From: Terrisporobacter othiniensis
Lineage (GTDB): Bacteria > Bacillota > Clostridia > Peptostreptococcales > Peptostreptococcaceae
Direction of reading: 5' to 3'
Assembly (NCBI RefSeq): GCF_000808015.1
Contig: NZ_JWHR01000003.1
Span: 1 to 47,197, forward strand
Length of the DNA stretch: 47,197 nucleotides
Numbering within the stretch: position 1 is the stretch's first letter; each line of letters opens with the position of its first letter. Below the pieces are notes generated by a model that searched no databases, had not been told where the DNA came from, and saw only the letters and a list, made by a program, of their open reading frames with translations. The position numbers and the translations under genes were made by a program. Below, in pieces: positions 24,324-33,177 of the stretch.

Positions 24324-24996
24324 TTATGCTTATAAAAATAAGTTATCTAAAGTAAATCCAAATATGAAATTTGCCATAGGTATGTTGTTACTAATTTTAT
24401 CTTTAATTAATCCTTATAATTATATATCCTTAATTATTATAGCAATAATGAGTTTGGTTATAGTTGGGATTGCAAAGATTGAATTAAAAGATTATATTCA
24501 TTTTATTAAAATTCCCCTAGTATTTTTAATTATCAGTATAATTATGATACTTCTGACTTTTTCTAAAGATAAAGAAGTCTTATTATACAGTATAAAAATA
24601 GGAAGTTTATATATAGGTGTTTCAAATGAATCTATAATATCATCAACACATTTATTCTTTAGAGCATTATCATGTTTGACTTGCATTTATTTTATAATGC
24701 TTACAACACCTTTTAATCAATTAATATTTGTATTCAAAAAACTACATTTACCAGACATAGTTTTAGAAATTTCCATGCTAATGTATAGGTTTATATTTAT
24801 ATTTATGGAGGAAGTTGCAGATATAAGAAAATCTCAAGAACTTAGGTTTGGATATATAAATTTAAAGAATGGATACAATTCTTTTGGATTATTAGTAAAT
24901 ATGTTATTTAAAAGAATGATGATAAGATATGATGAAATGAGTATAGCTCTAGACATGAAATTATACGATGGAACATTTTACATAGTAGAACAATAA
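24310..24996 (+). CDS. cbiQ: Cobalt ECF transporter T component CbiQ
   Basis: 228 aa. EcfT-type membrane protein with about five hydrophobic segments in the first 130 residues. The coupling-helix region MLMYRFIFIFMEEVADIRKSQELRFGY carries the alanine/arginine-type motif that contacts the ATPase. It overlaps cbiN by 14 bp. The normal cbiQ-cbiO junction is interrupted by repeat copy C (25016-25116), so the two genes lie about 140 bp apart. Confidence 0.93.
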   Translation: MIIDDYAYKNKLSKVNPNMKFAIGMLLLILSLINPYNYISLIIIAIMSLVIVGIAKIELKDYIHFIKIPLVFLIISIIMILLTFSKDKEVLLYSIKIGSLYIGVSNESIISSTHLFFRALSCLTCIYFIMLTTPFNQLIFVFKKLHLPDIVLEISMLMYRFIFIFMEEVADIRKSQELRFGYINLKNGYNSFGLLVNMLFKRMMIRYDEMSIALDMKLYDGTFYIVEQ

Positions 24997-25015
24997 AATA
25001 GTAAAATAATAAAAA

Positions 25016-25116
25016 AATTTGAGCAACGGGATAAGTCTGAAGCGGTAGCGAAGACTTAGATGTTGGTGACATGAAGTGGAGCGCCTACGCAGTGGCTTAA
25101 GCGAATCGAATTCTTT
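25016..25116 (+). repeat. Dispersed ~100-bp repeat, copy C (between cbiQ and cbiO)
   Basis: Begins AAATTTGAGCAACGGG and ends CTTAAGCGAATCGAATTCTTT. The middle differs from B and D but keeps the GGTAGCGAAG and GAGCGCCTACGC words. Short look-alike sequences on both sides (TTTACATAGTAGA and TTTATATTGTAGA) may be a target duplication. Confidence 0.65.
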
Positions 25117-25138
25117 ATATTGTAGAGGAAGATTAATA

Positions 25139-25969
25139 ATGTTTAAAATAAATAATTTAACATATAAATATGACAAAAATAGAAAAGCCTTAGATAATAT
25201 AACTATGGATTTTGATAGAGGAGATATTATTGGAATCATTGGATCGAATGGTTCAGGAAAGTCTACATTATTTAATAACTTAATGGGGATTTTAAAAGCT
25301 ACACAAGGAGAAATACTTTATAAAAATAACCAGCTGAAATATGACAAAAAAAGTTTATATAATTTAAGAAAAGAGGTTGGTATAGTATTTCAAGACCCAG
25401 AAAAACAGATATTTTATTCAATGGTGTACGATGATTTAGCATTTGCCCTTAGGAATATTGGTATGGATGAAAAAACTATAAGAATAAGAATAAATAAAGC
25501 ATTAGAATCAGTTAATGGAAAAGATTTTATTGACAGGCCAGTACATAGCTTAAGCTTTGGTCAGAAAAAAAGAGTAGCAATCGCATCAGTAATAGCTATG
25601 GAAAATAACCTTGTTTTACTAGATGAACCAACAGCAGGATTAGACCCTGAAAGTACAAAGGCTATTATAGACATAATTAAATCGATGCATAAAAAAGGAA
25701 AGAAAATAGTAATTACTAGTCATGATATGAATTTGATTTATGATATATGCGATTATGTATATATATTAAATCAAGGCAAAATAATTAGTGAAGGTAATGT
25801 TGAAGAAGTATTTGTAGATGAAGAAAAAATCGAAGAAGCAGGGCTGGAACTTCCATGGCTTGTAAAACTTAATAAGAATATGAACTTACCTTTATTCAGA
25901 AAAGAGGAAGATTTATATAATTATTGGAGTGAAAATTTTGGGGATAATCTAAATAAAATAGCAAAATAA
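25139..25969 (+). CDS. cbiO: Cobalt ECF transporter ATPase CbiO
   Basis: 276 aa. ABC ATPase energising cobalt import with CbiMNQ. Walker A GSNGSGKST at residues 35-43, Q-loop FQDPEKQIF, signature SFGQKKR, Walker B LVLLDEPTAGLD and the H-loop ITSHD. The ATG at 25139 follows GAGGAAG. A longer in-frame reading from 25076 would start inside repeat copy C and is rejected. Last gene of the cbiMNQO unit, ended by a terminator at 25992-26027. Confidence 0.95.
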   Translation: MFKINNLTYKYDKNRKALDNITMDFDRGDIIGIIGSNGSGKSTLFNNLMGILKATQGEILYKNNQLKYDKKSLYNLRKEVGIVFQDPEKQIFYSMVYDDLAFALRNIGMDEKTIRIRINKALESVNGKDFIDRPVHSLSFGQKKRVAIASVIAMENNLVLLDEPTAGLDPESTKAIIDIIKSMHKKGKKIVITSHDMNLIYDICDYVYILNQGKIISEGNVEEVFVDEEKIEEAGLELPWLVKLNKNMNLPLFRKEEDLYNYWSENFGDNLNKIAK

Positions 25970-25991
25970 AAAGACAATATATAAAATAGAT

Positions 25992-26027
25992 AAAATCCAT
26001 ATTTTCTTGAAAATATGGATTTTTTTC
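25992..26027 (+). terminator. Terminator after cbiO
   Basis: AAATCCATATTTTC, 2-nt loop, GAAAATATGGATTT and T7: a 14-bp stem. Confidence 0.9.
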
Positions 26028-26365
26028 TTTGTTCATGTTAGAATTTAACTCTCCAATTAATGATTGAATAAATATGGAGGTAAGAAATAAATATATTGTT
26101 TATATTTGTTACTGGGGAACGCTGATGTTAGGTCATAGTAATGAAAACATTGAATATACAATAAGGTGTAATTATGAAATTTTAAAAGTAAGTCATAAAC
26201 TATAAGCTAAAATTTTAACGAAATTGAGCGATATATAATTATTTAATAATAATTATATATATAAAAAATATTAATATGTTTTGTACCTTAATAAAAATAA
26301 CTATAATTAAGGTATATAAATCTTTTGTGAAAAAAGTAAGAATTGTAAAATTAAATAAAATTAGT
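26028..26365 (+). other. Gene-free stretch before riboswitch 2
   Basis: About 340 bp. It contains one 43-codon open frame (26074-26205) without an upstream ribosome site or recognisable homology. The remainder is AT-rich and must include the promoter for the long cobalamin operon, but no clear -35/-10 pair stands out. Confidence 0.4.
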
Positions 26366-26540
26366 TTGAGTTTTAGGGAAAAAGGTAAAAGCCTTTGCAG
26401 CCCCCGCTACTGTGAAACGGATGAAACCATAATATCCACTGTCAAGTTGATGGGAAGGTATGGGAGTAAAATGATGTTAAGCCAGGAGACCTGCTTAAAT
26501 TAATTATTTAAAAAAATCTCGGGGTGAAGATTTGATTTTA
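26366..26540 (+). ncRNA. Cobalamin riboswitch 2 (upstream of cbiP operon)
   Basis: AGGGAAAAAGGTAAAAGCC, the core GCCCCCGCTACTGTGAAACGG, CCACTG (26436-26441), GGGAAGG (26452-26458), B12 box GCCAGGAGACCTGC (26480-26493) and CGGGGTGAAG. Only 10 nt separate CCACTG from GGGAAGG, so the variable arm is minimal. A terminator hairpin follows at 26553-26582. It should shut the biosynthetic operon when cobalamin is plentiful. Confidence 0.93.
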
Positions 26541-26552
26541 TGTTATATAGTA

Positions 26553-26582
26553 AAATCCTAGCCACTTGAGCTGGGATTTTTT
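26553..26582 (+). terminator. Terminator of riboswitch 2 expression platform
   Basis: AAATCCTAGC, 7-nt loop, GCTGGGATTT then T tract, with one G-T pair, 36 bp before cbiP. Confidence 0.85.
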
Positions 26583-26617
26583 GGTATTTAATATAAAATA
26601 AAGAAAGGATTAATGCT

Positions 26618-28132
26618 ATGGGAAAAAAAATAATGCTCCAAGGAACTGCATCTAATGTTGGAAAAAGCATAATAACTACGGGATTATGTAGGATTTTTAA
26701 ACAAGATGGTTATAAAGTAACACCATTTAAATCTCAAAACATGGCTCTGAATTCTTTTATAACAAAAGAAGGTTTAGAAATGGGAAGAGCTCAAGTTTCT
26801 CAAGCGGAAGCTTGTGGAATAGATCCTATTGCAGATATGAATCCAATATTATTAAAACCAAGTGGCAATAACAAAAGCCAAGTTATAGTAAGAGGAAAAG
26901 TAGTAGGTGATATGTCTTCAAAGGAATATCATGAGTATAAATTAGAATTAGTAAAAGTACTAGATGAAATATTTAAAGAATTTGAAGAAAAATTTGACGT
27001 AGTAGTGATGGAAGGTGCAGGAAGTTGTGCTGAAATCAACCTAATGGAAAGAGATATATCAAACATGGGAATGGCACAAATAGCAGATGCACCAGTCATA
27101 TTAATAGGTGATATAGATAGAGGTGGAGTATTTGCATCAATAGCAGGTACCATATTATTACTTCCTGAAGAAGATAAAAAAAGAATAAAGGGAGTAATAA
27201 TTAATAAATTCAGAGGTAGGAAGGAACTTTTAGACTCTGGTGTGAAAATGCTAGAAGATATTATAAAAGTTCCTGTTCTTGGAGTTATACCTTATACTGA
27301 TATAAAAATTGAAGAAGAGGATAGCGTAACTACAAGATTTAAGAAACAAATAGACAAAGGAGATATTCATATAGAAGTTGTGAGAACACCTCATATGTCT
27401 AATTTTACAGATTTTAACATTTTTGAAACGCAAGAAGATGTAAGCCTTAGATATGTGGATTATGGAGAATTCTTTGGAGATCCTGATATAGTTATTATTC
27501 CAGGTACAAAATCTACCATAGATGATTTGATGTTCTTGAGAGAGAATGGTTTAGAAAATCAAATAAAAGAATTACATAAAAAAGGAAAGCTTGTAATTGG
27601 CATTTGCGGTGGATATCAAATGTTAGGTAAAGTTTTAAAAGATCCTTATCATGTGGAAAATAATTTAGAAGAAGTGAAAGGTATAGGACTTTTAGATGTT
27701 GAGACTACATTTGAACTGCAAAAAACAACAACACAAGTAAAAGCCATAGTGGATGGAAATTTAACTGGATATCTTAAAAACTTAAGTAATAAAGAAGTTA
27801 GAGGATATGAAATCCATATGGGAGTAACTGAGAGAAAAGAAGATAGCAATAATTTTGTAACTGTAGCAGAAAAATTAGGTGAAAAAGTTAGTTACCAAGT
27901 AGGTAATGTTAATAAACAGTGCAATGTATTTGGAACTTATCTTCATGGAATTTTCGATAATATAGATTTTACAAGAACCTTATTAAATAATATAAGGGAA
28001 GTGAAAAATTTAGAGCCAATAGAAAGTAAAGTTGAATCTTTTGGTGAATTTAAAAATCAAGAATATGACAAATTAGCTGATTTTTTAAGAGAACATTTAG
28101 ACATGGAAAAAATATATGAAATAATGAATTAA
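26618..28132 (+). CDS. cbiP: Cobyric acid synthase (glutamine-hydrolysing)
   Basis: 504 aa. Amidates four carboxylates (b, d, e, g) of adenosylcobyrinate a,c-diamide. N-terminal P-loop-like [21 protein letters not shown] and [27 protein letters not shown], and [12 protein letters not shown], then the class I glutaminase domain with [11 protein letters not shown], catalytic Cys in [10 protein letters not shown], and His in [10 protein letters not shown]. First gene after riboswitch 2, AAAGGAT ribosome site. Copy D of the dispersed repeat starts at the stop codon. Confidence 0.97.
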   Translation: MGKKIMLQGTASNVGKSIITTGLCRIFKQDGYKVTPFKSQNMALNSFITKEGLEMGRAQVSQAEACGIDPIADMNPILLKPSGNNKSQVIVRGKVVGDMSSKEYHEYKLELVKVLDEIFKEFEEKFDVVVMEGAGSCAEINLMERDISNMGMAQIADAPVILIGDIDRGGVFASIAGTILLLPEEDKKRIKGVIINKFRGRKELLDSGVKMLEDIIKVPVLGVIPYTDIKIEEEDSVTTRFKKQIDKGDIHIEVVRTPHMSNFTDFNIFETQEDVSLRYVDYGEFFGDPDIVIIPGTKSTIDDLMFLRENGLENQIKELHKKGKLVIGICGGYQMLGKVLKDPYHVENNLEEVKGIGLLDVETTFELQKTTTQVKAIVDGNLTGYLKNLSNKEVRGYEIHMGVTERKEDSNNFVTVAEKLGEKVSYQVGNVNKQCNVFGTYLHGIFDNIDFTRTLLNNIREVKNLEPIESKVESFGEFKNQEYDKLADFLREHLDMEKIYEIMN

Positions 28133-28230
28133 AATTCGCTATGCTCATAGCGCCGACGAGATGCCTTTGCTACAGCTTTAAGCGACTACGCCGGCGTCAT
28201 GCAATTTCAGATAACTCCGTTGTTTAAAAT
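28131..28230 (-). repeat. Dispersed ~100-bp repeat, copy D (between cbiP and cbiA)
   Basis: Inverted relative to B. On the + strand it begins AAAATTCGCTATGC and ends CTCCGTTGTTTAAAAT. High identity to copy B by eye, including the ATTGCATG and CGTAGTCG words, and a stem GCCGGCG/CGTCGGC with compensatory changes. It is transcribed within the operon. Confidence 0.8.
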
Positions 28231-28251
28231 AATTCAGATTAGGTGATAAAT

Positions 28252-29616
28252 ATGAAAAAAATATTAATAGCAGGAACGAATAGTGGAGTAGGAAAAACTA
28301 CAATTTCCCTGGGAATAATGCAAGCATTAACAAAAAGAAATCTAAAAGTACAACCATATAAAGTTGGGCCTGATTATATAGACCCTTCTTACCATACATT
28401 TATAACTGGAAGATATTCACGAAACTTAGACTCTTATATGTTAGAAGATGAAAAAATTAAGTGTATAGTAAAAAATTCTTCAAAAGATGCAGATATTTCA
28501 GTAGTTGAAGGTGTAATGGGATTATATGATGGGTATGGAGTTGATTTAGATGATTGCACTAGCTCATATACTTCAAAATTATTAAAAATGCCAGTAATTT
28601 TAGTTATAAATGCAAAGGCAATGGCAACATCGGCAGCAGCCATGGTGCTTGGATATAAAATGTTAGATAGAAATGTAAATATAGCTGGTGTTATTACAAA
28701 CAATGTAAAAAGTGAATCTCACTATAGTACTTTAAAAGAAGCTATTGAAAAATATACGGGTGTGGAAGTGCTTGGGTATTTTCCTCCAAACAAGGAATTT
28801 TCTTTAGAATCTAGACATTTGGGGTTAATACCTTCAGTAGAAATGGATTCATTAAAAGCCAAGTTTGATAATTTGGCAGATGAAATAGAAAAGTATATCA
28901 ATATTGATAGAATAATAGAAATATCTGAAACTGAAGAATTTGATACATCTTTTGAATTAGGAGACTTTATTGAAAATAATAAAGTTAATAATAAAACCAT
29001 AGCTATAGCGTATGATAAAGCTTTCAATTTCTATTATAGGGAGAATATAGAACTATTTGAAAAGTTGGGAATGAATATAGAGTACTTTAGTCCTATTAGT
29101 GATAAAAAACTTCCAAAATGTGATTATGTTTATATAGGAGGAGGGTTCCCAGAAATTTTTGCGAAAGAGTTAGACGAAAATAAAGAAATTAGATACTCTA
29201 TCATGAATGCCCATATTAATAAGATTCCAATATATGCAGAATGTGGTGGATTAATGTACCTTGGAGAAAAATTAGAAGATCAGAACAAAGATATTTACAA
29301 TATGGTTGGAATATTTAAAGGATGCAGTAAAATGACATCTTCTCTTAAAAGATTTGGATATTGTTTTGGTGAGGCGAAGACAGATACTATTCTAGCTAAA
29401 AAAGGAGAAATTATTAAAGGACATGAATTTCATCATTCAGTTTTTGAGAGTGAAGAAGAATGTGCTTATTATATGAGAAAGTTAAAGAATGATAAAGTTA
29501 TTGATGAATGGAAAGGTGGATATAGCAAGGGTAACACTCTAGCAACATACCTACATACTCATTTTTATAATAACTTAGATTGTATAGCTAATTTTATAGA
29601 AAGAGGACGTGAATAA
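28252..29616 (+). CDS. cbiA: Cobyrinate a,c-diamide synthase
   Basis: 454 aa. ATP- and glutamine-dependent amidation of the a and c acetates of cobyrinate. ILIAGTNSGVGKTTISLGIMQAL (P-loop), YKVGPDYIDPSYHTFITGR, VEGVMGLYDG, NNVKSESHY; glutaminase part with YIGGGFPEIFA, catalytic Cys in YAECGGLMYL, and the HEFHHS and TYLHTHFYN motifs. ATG at 28252 after AGGTG. A GTG at 28243 overlaps that site. It follows repeat D and its stop region is next to cbiB. Confidence 0.96.
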   Translation: MKKILIAGTNSGVGKTTISLGIMQALTKRNLKVQPYKVGPDYIDPSYHTFITGRYSRNLDSYMLEDEKIKCIVKNSSKDADISVVEGVMGLYDGYGVDLDDCTSSYTSKLLKMPVILVINAKAMATSAAAMVLGYKMLDRNVNIAGVITNNVKSESHYSTLKEAIEKYTGVEVLGYFPPNKEFSLESRHLGLIPSVEMDSLKAKFDNLADEIEKYINIDRIIEISETEEFDTSFELGDFIENNKVNNKTIAIAYDKAFNFYYRENIELFEKLGMNIEYFSPISDKKLPKCDYVYIGGGFPEIFAKELDENKEIRYSIMNAHINKIPIYAECGGLMYLGEKLEDQNKDIYNMVGIFKGCSKMTSSLKRFGYCFGEAKTDTILAKKGEIIKGHEFHHSVFESEEECAYYMRKLKNDKVIDEWKGGYSKGNTLATYLHTHFYNNLDCIANFIERGRE

Positions 29617-29617
29617 T

Positions 29618-30571
29618 ATGAATCTTTTATCCATATATACTGGATATGCTCTTGATTTAATAGTTGGAGATCCTTATTCATTCCCTCATCCAGTAAGGTT
29701 TATCGGCAAACTTATTAGTTTTGTAGAAAAACAAATAAGAAAAATTACTTCATCTGATAAGGGTCTAAAAATTGCAGGTTTCTTTCTTTGGTTTGTGGTT
29801 GTAGGAGTAACACTAGGTAGTACTTCTATTGTACTACATTTGTTTGAATTTAATAAAATAGCATATTTCGCAGTAAACACCATATTAATTTATACTACTT
29901 TAGCCACAAAATGCTTGAAAGATGAATCTACAAAAATATATAAGGTATTAAAAACTGGAGAATTAGAAAAGTCAAGAATTCAGCTTTCTTACATAGTTGG
30001 AAGAGATACAACAAACTTAAGTGAAAAAGAAATAGTAAGAGCGACTGTGGAAACTGTTGCAGAAAACACAGTAGATGGAATAATAGCACCATTATTTTAT
30101 GGGTTTATAGGGGGAGCACCTCTTGCCATGGCATATAAAGCTATTAATACCCTAGATTCAACAGTTGGTTATAAGAACGATAAGTACTATTATCTAGGAT
30201 ATGCATCAGCAAAAATAGATGATATTGCAAATTACATACCAGCAAGACTTGGCGTAATTTTGATTTCTCTTGGTAGTTTACTTGCAGGATTTAACTTTAA
30301 AAACGCATTAAAAATTGGAATAAGAGATAGAAAAAATCACAAAAGTCCCAATTGTGCTCTTTCAGAAGGTGCAATAGCTGGAGCTTTAGAAATACAGTTG
30401 GGTGGAACAAATATTTATTTTGGAAAAGAAGTGTACAAACCAACTATCGGAGATAAAAGTAGAGAAATAGAAATTGAAGATATTGTAAGAACAAATAAAA
30501 TAATGTATTCATCATCAATAATATCAATAATAATTTTTACAGTTACTTACTACTTAGTAATTGGCCTGTAA
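29618..30571 (+). CDS. cbiB: Adenosylcobinamide-phosphate synthase CbiB
   Basis: 317 aa, membrane protein joining the aminopropanol phosphate arm to cobyric acid. LIVGDPYSFPHPVRFIGKLI near the N-terminus, four or more hydrophobic segments, IVGRDTTNLSEKEIVRATVETVAENTVDGIIAPLFYG (in part), NTLDSTVGYKNDKY, and GAIAGALEIQLGGTNIYFGK. ATG at 29618 with AGAGGA at 10 nt. The GTG at 29609 overlaps cbiA's last codons. Confidence 0.95.
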   Translation: MNLLSIYTGYALDLIVGDPYSFPHPVRFIGKLISFVEKQIRKITSSDKGLKIAGFFLWFVVVGVTLGSTSIVLHLFEFNKIAYFAVNTILIYTTLATKCLKDESTKIYKVLKTGELEKSRIQLSYIVGRDTTNLSEKEIVRATVETVAENTVDGIIAPLFYGFIGGAPLAMAYKAINTLDSTVGYKNDKYYYLGYASAKIDDIANYIPARLGVILISLGSLLAGFNFKNALKIGIRDRKNHKSPNCALSEGAIAGALEIQLGGTNIYFGKEVYKPTIGDKSREIEIEDIVRTNKIMYSSSIISIIIFTVTYYLVIGL

Positions 30572-30591
30572 ATAGAGAAAGGAGGAGAATT

Positions 30592-31662
30592 ATGAAAGAT
30601 TTAGGACATGGAGCTAATGTTGATATAATGGCAGACACTTTTAATAAAAACATTGAAGATATAATAGATTTTAGCTCAAATATAAATCCAAAAGTTGTTC
30701 CCAATTTGGAAAAATATATTTTGGAAGGTTTAAGTAAATGCAAAAGTTATCCAGACATTAATTATACAAAATTAAGAAGAAACATTGGAAATTACATAAA
30801 CATTAATTCCGGGTATATTATCCCAGGTAATGGAGCAACAGAAATAATATACCTTCTAATGAAAAATATTAAAAAAAGATTGGCAATTTTAAATCCTACT
30901 TTTTCAGAATATGAAAGAGGAGCTAAACTAAATAATTTACAAATAATAAATTTTATGCTAAATAAAGATGATGAATTTAGTGTAAATTTAGAAGAAATAG
31001 AAGCGAATATAGATAGTTTTGATAGTTTATTTATATGCAATCCCAATAATCCAAATGGAAAAGTAAAAAACATAGAAGAACTTTTAAAAATAATTATAAA
31101 AAATGATAAGTTATTAATTGTTGATGAAACTTTTATGGAGTTTGTACATGAAGAAGAAAATTACAGTTTAATAAAATATGTGGAAAAATACAAAAATATA
31201 TTTATCATAAAAGCAGTAACGAAATTTTTTGGAATGCCAGGACTTAGACTGGGATATGGAGTTACTAGTAATAAGAAACTAATCGAAGAAATTTATAGAT
31301 ATAAAGAGCCGTGGACAGTAAACTCCTTTGCAGATGCTTTATCAAATTATATTTTTCAGGATGAAGAATATATAAAATCCAGTAAGGAGTATTACCTTAA
31401 AGAAAGGTCATATATGCTAAATGAGTTAAGAAAAATTAAAAAAATACATGTATATGATACAGATACAAACTTTATATTAATTGAATTAAAAGATACAAAT
31501 GCAGAAGAATTAAAGCTTAGGTTATTCAAAGAAAGTAATATTTTAATAAGAAATGCATCTAACTTTATAGGTTTAGACAAAAGTCATATGAGAATAGCAA
31601 TTAAAAGTCATGAGGAAAACCAATTGATTTTAAAGGAATTAAATAAATTATTGGGAGAATAA
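30592..31662 (+). CDS. cobD: L-threonine-O-3-phosphate decarboxylase (CobD)
   Basis: 356 aa PLP fold-type I aminotransferase-like enzyme making (R)-1-aminopropan-2-ol phosphate for CbiB. N-terminal LGHGANVDIMA and IDFSSNINP are specific to CobD over HisC. Further PLP motifs are PGNGATEIIYL, NPTFSEYERGA, CNPNNPNGKV, VDETFMEF and the Schiff-base lysine region VTKFFGMPGLRLGYG. AGGAGAA ribosome site. It lies directly between cbiB and the threonine kinase, which supply and use its substrate and product. Confidence 0.94.
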   Translation: MKDLGHGANVDIMADTFNKNIEDIIDFSSNINPKVVPNLEKYILEGLSKCKSYPDINYTKLRRNIGNYININSGYIIPGNGATEIIYLLMKNIKKRLAILNPTFSEYERGAKLNNLQIINFMLNKDDEFSVNLEEIEANIDSFDSLFICNPNNPNGKVKNIEELLKIIIKNDKLLIVDETFMEFVHEEENYSLIKYVEKYKNIFIIKAVTKFFGMPGLRLGYGVTSNKKLIEEIYRYKEPWTVNSFADALSNYIFQDEEYIKSSKEYYLKERSYMLNELRKIKKIHVYDTDTNFILIELKDTNAEELKLRLFKESNILIRNASNFIGLDKSHMRIAIKSHEENQLILKELNKLLGE

Positions 31663-31663
31663 T

Positions 31664-32566
31664 ATGAAATCTTATGGAATATGTCCCGCATCCTGTGGTG
31701 AATTTGTTCAAGGGATTTTAGACAGAGAAGAATACTTATCTTCTTATGCAATTGATATGTTTTCAGTTGCTACCCTTGAAGAAAAACAAGAAAATATTAA
31801 TTTAGGGCCTAAAAAATCAAGAAAAGCCATAGAAAAAGTATTCGAAAGATTTAATATTCCACTAAGGGAATGTAAAAATATATCTCTAAATATTAATAGT
31901 AATATACCTATAGGTAAGGGGATGGCCAGTTCTACAGCAGATATTGGAGCAACAATAAAAGCTACCTTATCTATATTGAATAAAGATTTAGGCAATGAAG
32001 AGATTTCTCTTATTGCTTCGGAAATAGAGCCTACAGATTCTATTTTATTATATAAAAATTCGATTTTTAATCCCGTTAACGGGCAGGTGAAAAAATATTT
32101 ATCTAACTTAAATAACGGTAGAGTAATAATTTTAGAACCAGATGAAATTTTGGAAACAAGTATAATAAGAAGTAATCCAAATTATTTAGATATTAAATTA
32201 GAAAATAAAGCTATTATAAATAAATCCTTCGACTTATTGGAAGAAGGATTAAGAGAACAAGATTTAAAGTTAATAGGGAAGGCTTGTACATTAAGTAGCT
32301 TGGCAAATGAGAATATACATAAGAAGCCATATTTAAATGAAATTATAGAAATTAGTAATAAGATGGGGGCTTATGGAGTGAATATTGCTCACAGTGGTAC
32401 AGTAATTGGAATATTAATTGATAATAAGATGGATCATGAGAGAATAATGAGTTATATAAAAGAAATATCTTTAGATGATTATTATAAAAGAATACATTTA
32501 TCTAAAATTATAGGATATAAAGAAAGGGAGGAAATAGAGTGGAATATGTTAAAGACCCTAAGATGA
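31664..32566 (+). CDS. pduX: L-threonine kinase, PduX-like GHMP kinase
   Basis: 300 aa. GHMP kinase with N-terminal CPASCGEFVQGI (PduX signature), the phosphate loop PIGKGMASSTADIGAT, and C-terminal ANENIHKKPYLNEI and YGVNIAHSGTVIGIL. PduX phosphorylates L-threonine, feeding CobD next door (1-bp gap), so the two-step supply of the aminopropanol arm is encoded here. Length normal. Its last 28 bp overlap cbiC. Confidence 0.9.
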   Translation: MKSYGICPASCGEFVQGILDREEYLSSYAIDMFSVATLEEKQENINLGPKKSRKAIEKVFERFNIPLRECKNISLNINSNIPIGKGMASSTADIGATIKATLSILNKDLGNEEISLIASEIEPTDSILLYKNSIFNPVNGQVKKYLSNLNNGRVIILEPDEILETSIIRSNPNYLDIKLENKAIINKSFDLLEEGLREQDLKLIGKACTLSSLANENIHKKPYLNEIIEISNKMGAYGVNIAHSGTVIGILIDNKMDHERIMSYIKEISLDDYYKRIHLSKIIGYKEREEIEWNMLKTLR

Positions 32567-33168
32567 TAGAGGTAAAAAGTTTTGAGATTATACAAGGCAT
32601 AATTGATGATATTAGACCAGGATATAAATTCAAAAATGAAATAGAAGAAAAGATAATAAAGCGTTGTATACATACAAGTGCTGACTTTGAATATTTAGAT
32701 ATATTAAAAATATCAGACACAGCGGTAAAGTCAATAATAGATGCTTTAAACAATAAATGTATAATTTATACAGACACAAATATGGCTCTTAGTGGAATAA
32801 ATAAAATGAAGCTAAATGCTCTTGGATGTGAATACAAGTGTTTAGTATCTGATGAAAGAACAAAAGAATTAGCCAAGGAAAAGGAAATAACTAGATCTAT
32901 GGCTGCTGTGGAAATTGCAATGAATGAAGAAGGTAAAAAATTATTTGTATTTGGAAATGCTCCAACAGCTCTTTATAAAACGATAGAAATGGTTAATGAT
33001 GGAAAAAATGTTGAAGCCATAGTAGGAGCTCCAGTTGGATTTGTTGGTGCAGCAGAATCAAAATATGAGTTAGAAAAAACATCTATTCCTCATATAGTTG
33101 TTCAAGGTAGAAAAGGTGGCAGTAATGTTGCTGCAGCCATAATGAATGCAATCTTATATTCAATGTAG
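32539..33168 (+). CDS. cbiC: Cobalt-precorrin-8 methylmutase
   Basis: 209 aa. Moves the C11 methyl to C12 giving cobyrinate. Features: RCIHTSADFEY with the catalytic His, YTDTNMALSGINK, FGNAPTALYKTIEM, GAPVGFVGAAESK, and VQGRKGGSNVAAAIMNAI. GTG start at 32539 follows GGGAGG at 7 nt, overlapping pduX by 28 bp. An ATG at 32563 would drop eight residues and has no ribosome site. Confidence 0.95.
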   Translation: MEYVKDPKMIEVKSFEIIQGIIDDIRPGYKFKNEIEEKIIKRCIHTSADFEYLDILKISDTAVKSIIDALNNKCIIYTDTNMALSGINKMKLNALGCEYKCLVSDERTKELAKEKEITRSMAAVEIAMNEEGKKLFVFGNAPTALYKTIEMVNDGKNVEAIVGAPVGFVGAAESKYELEKTSIPHIVVQGRKGGSNVAAAIMNAILYSM

Positions 33169-33177
33169 GGATTGACC

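Noticed and set aside
26074..26205. 43-codon open frame between cbiO and riboswitch 2
   Set aside because: Its GGAGG lies inside the frame, not before the start, and the peptide resembles nothing I know. It is possibly a gene remnant but unsupported.
26276..26503. 75-codon open frame upstream of cbiP
   Set aside because: It runs through the conserved core of cobalamin riboswitch 2, has no ribosome site and no recognisable protein features.
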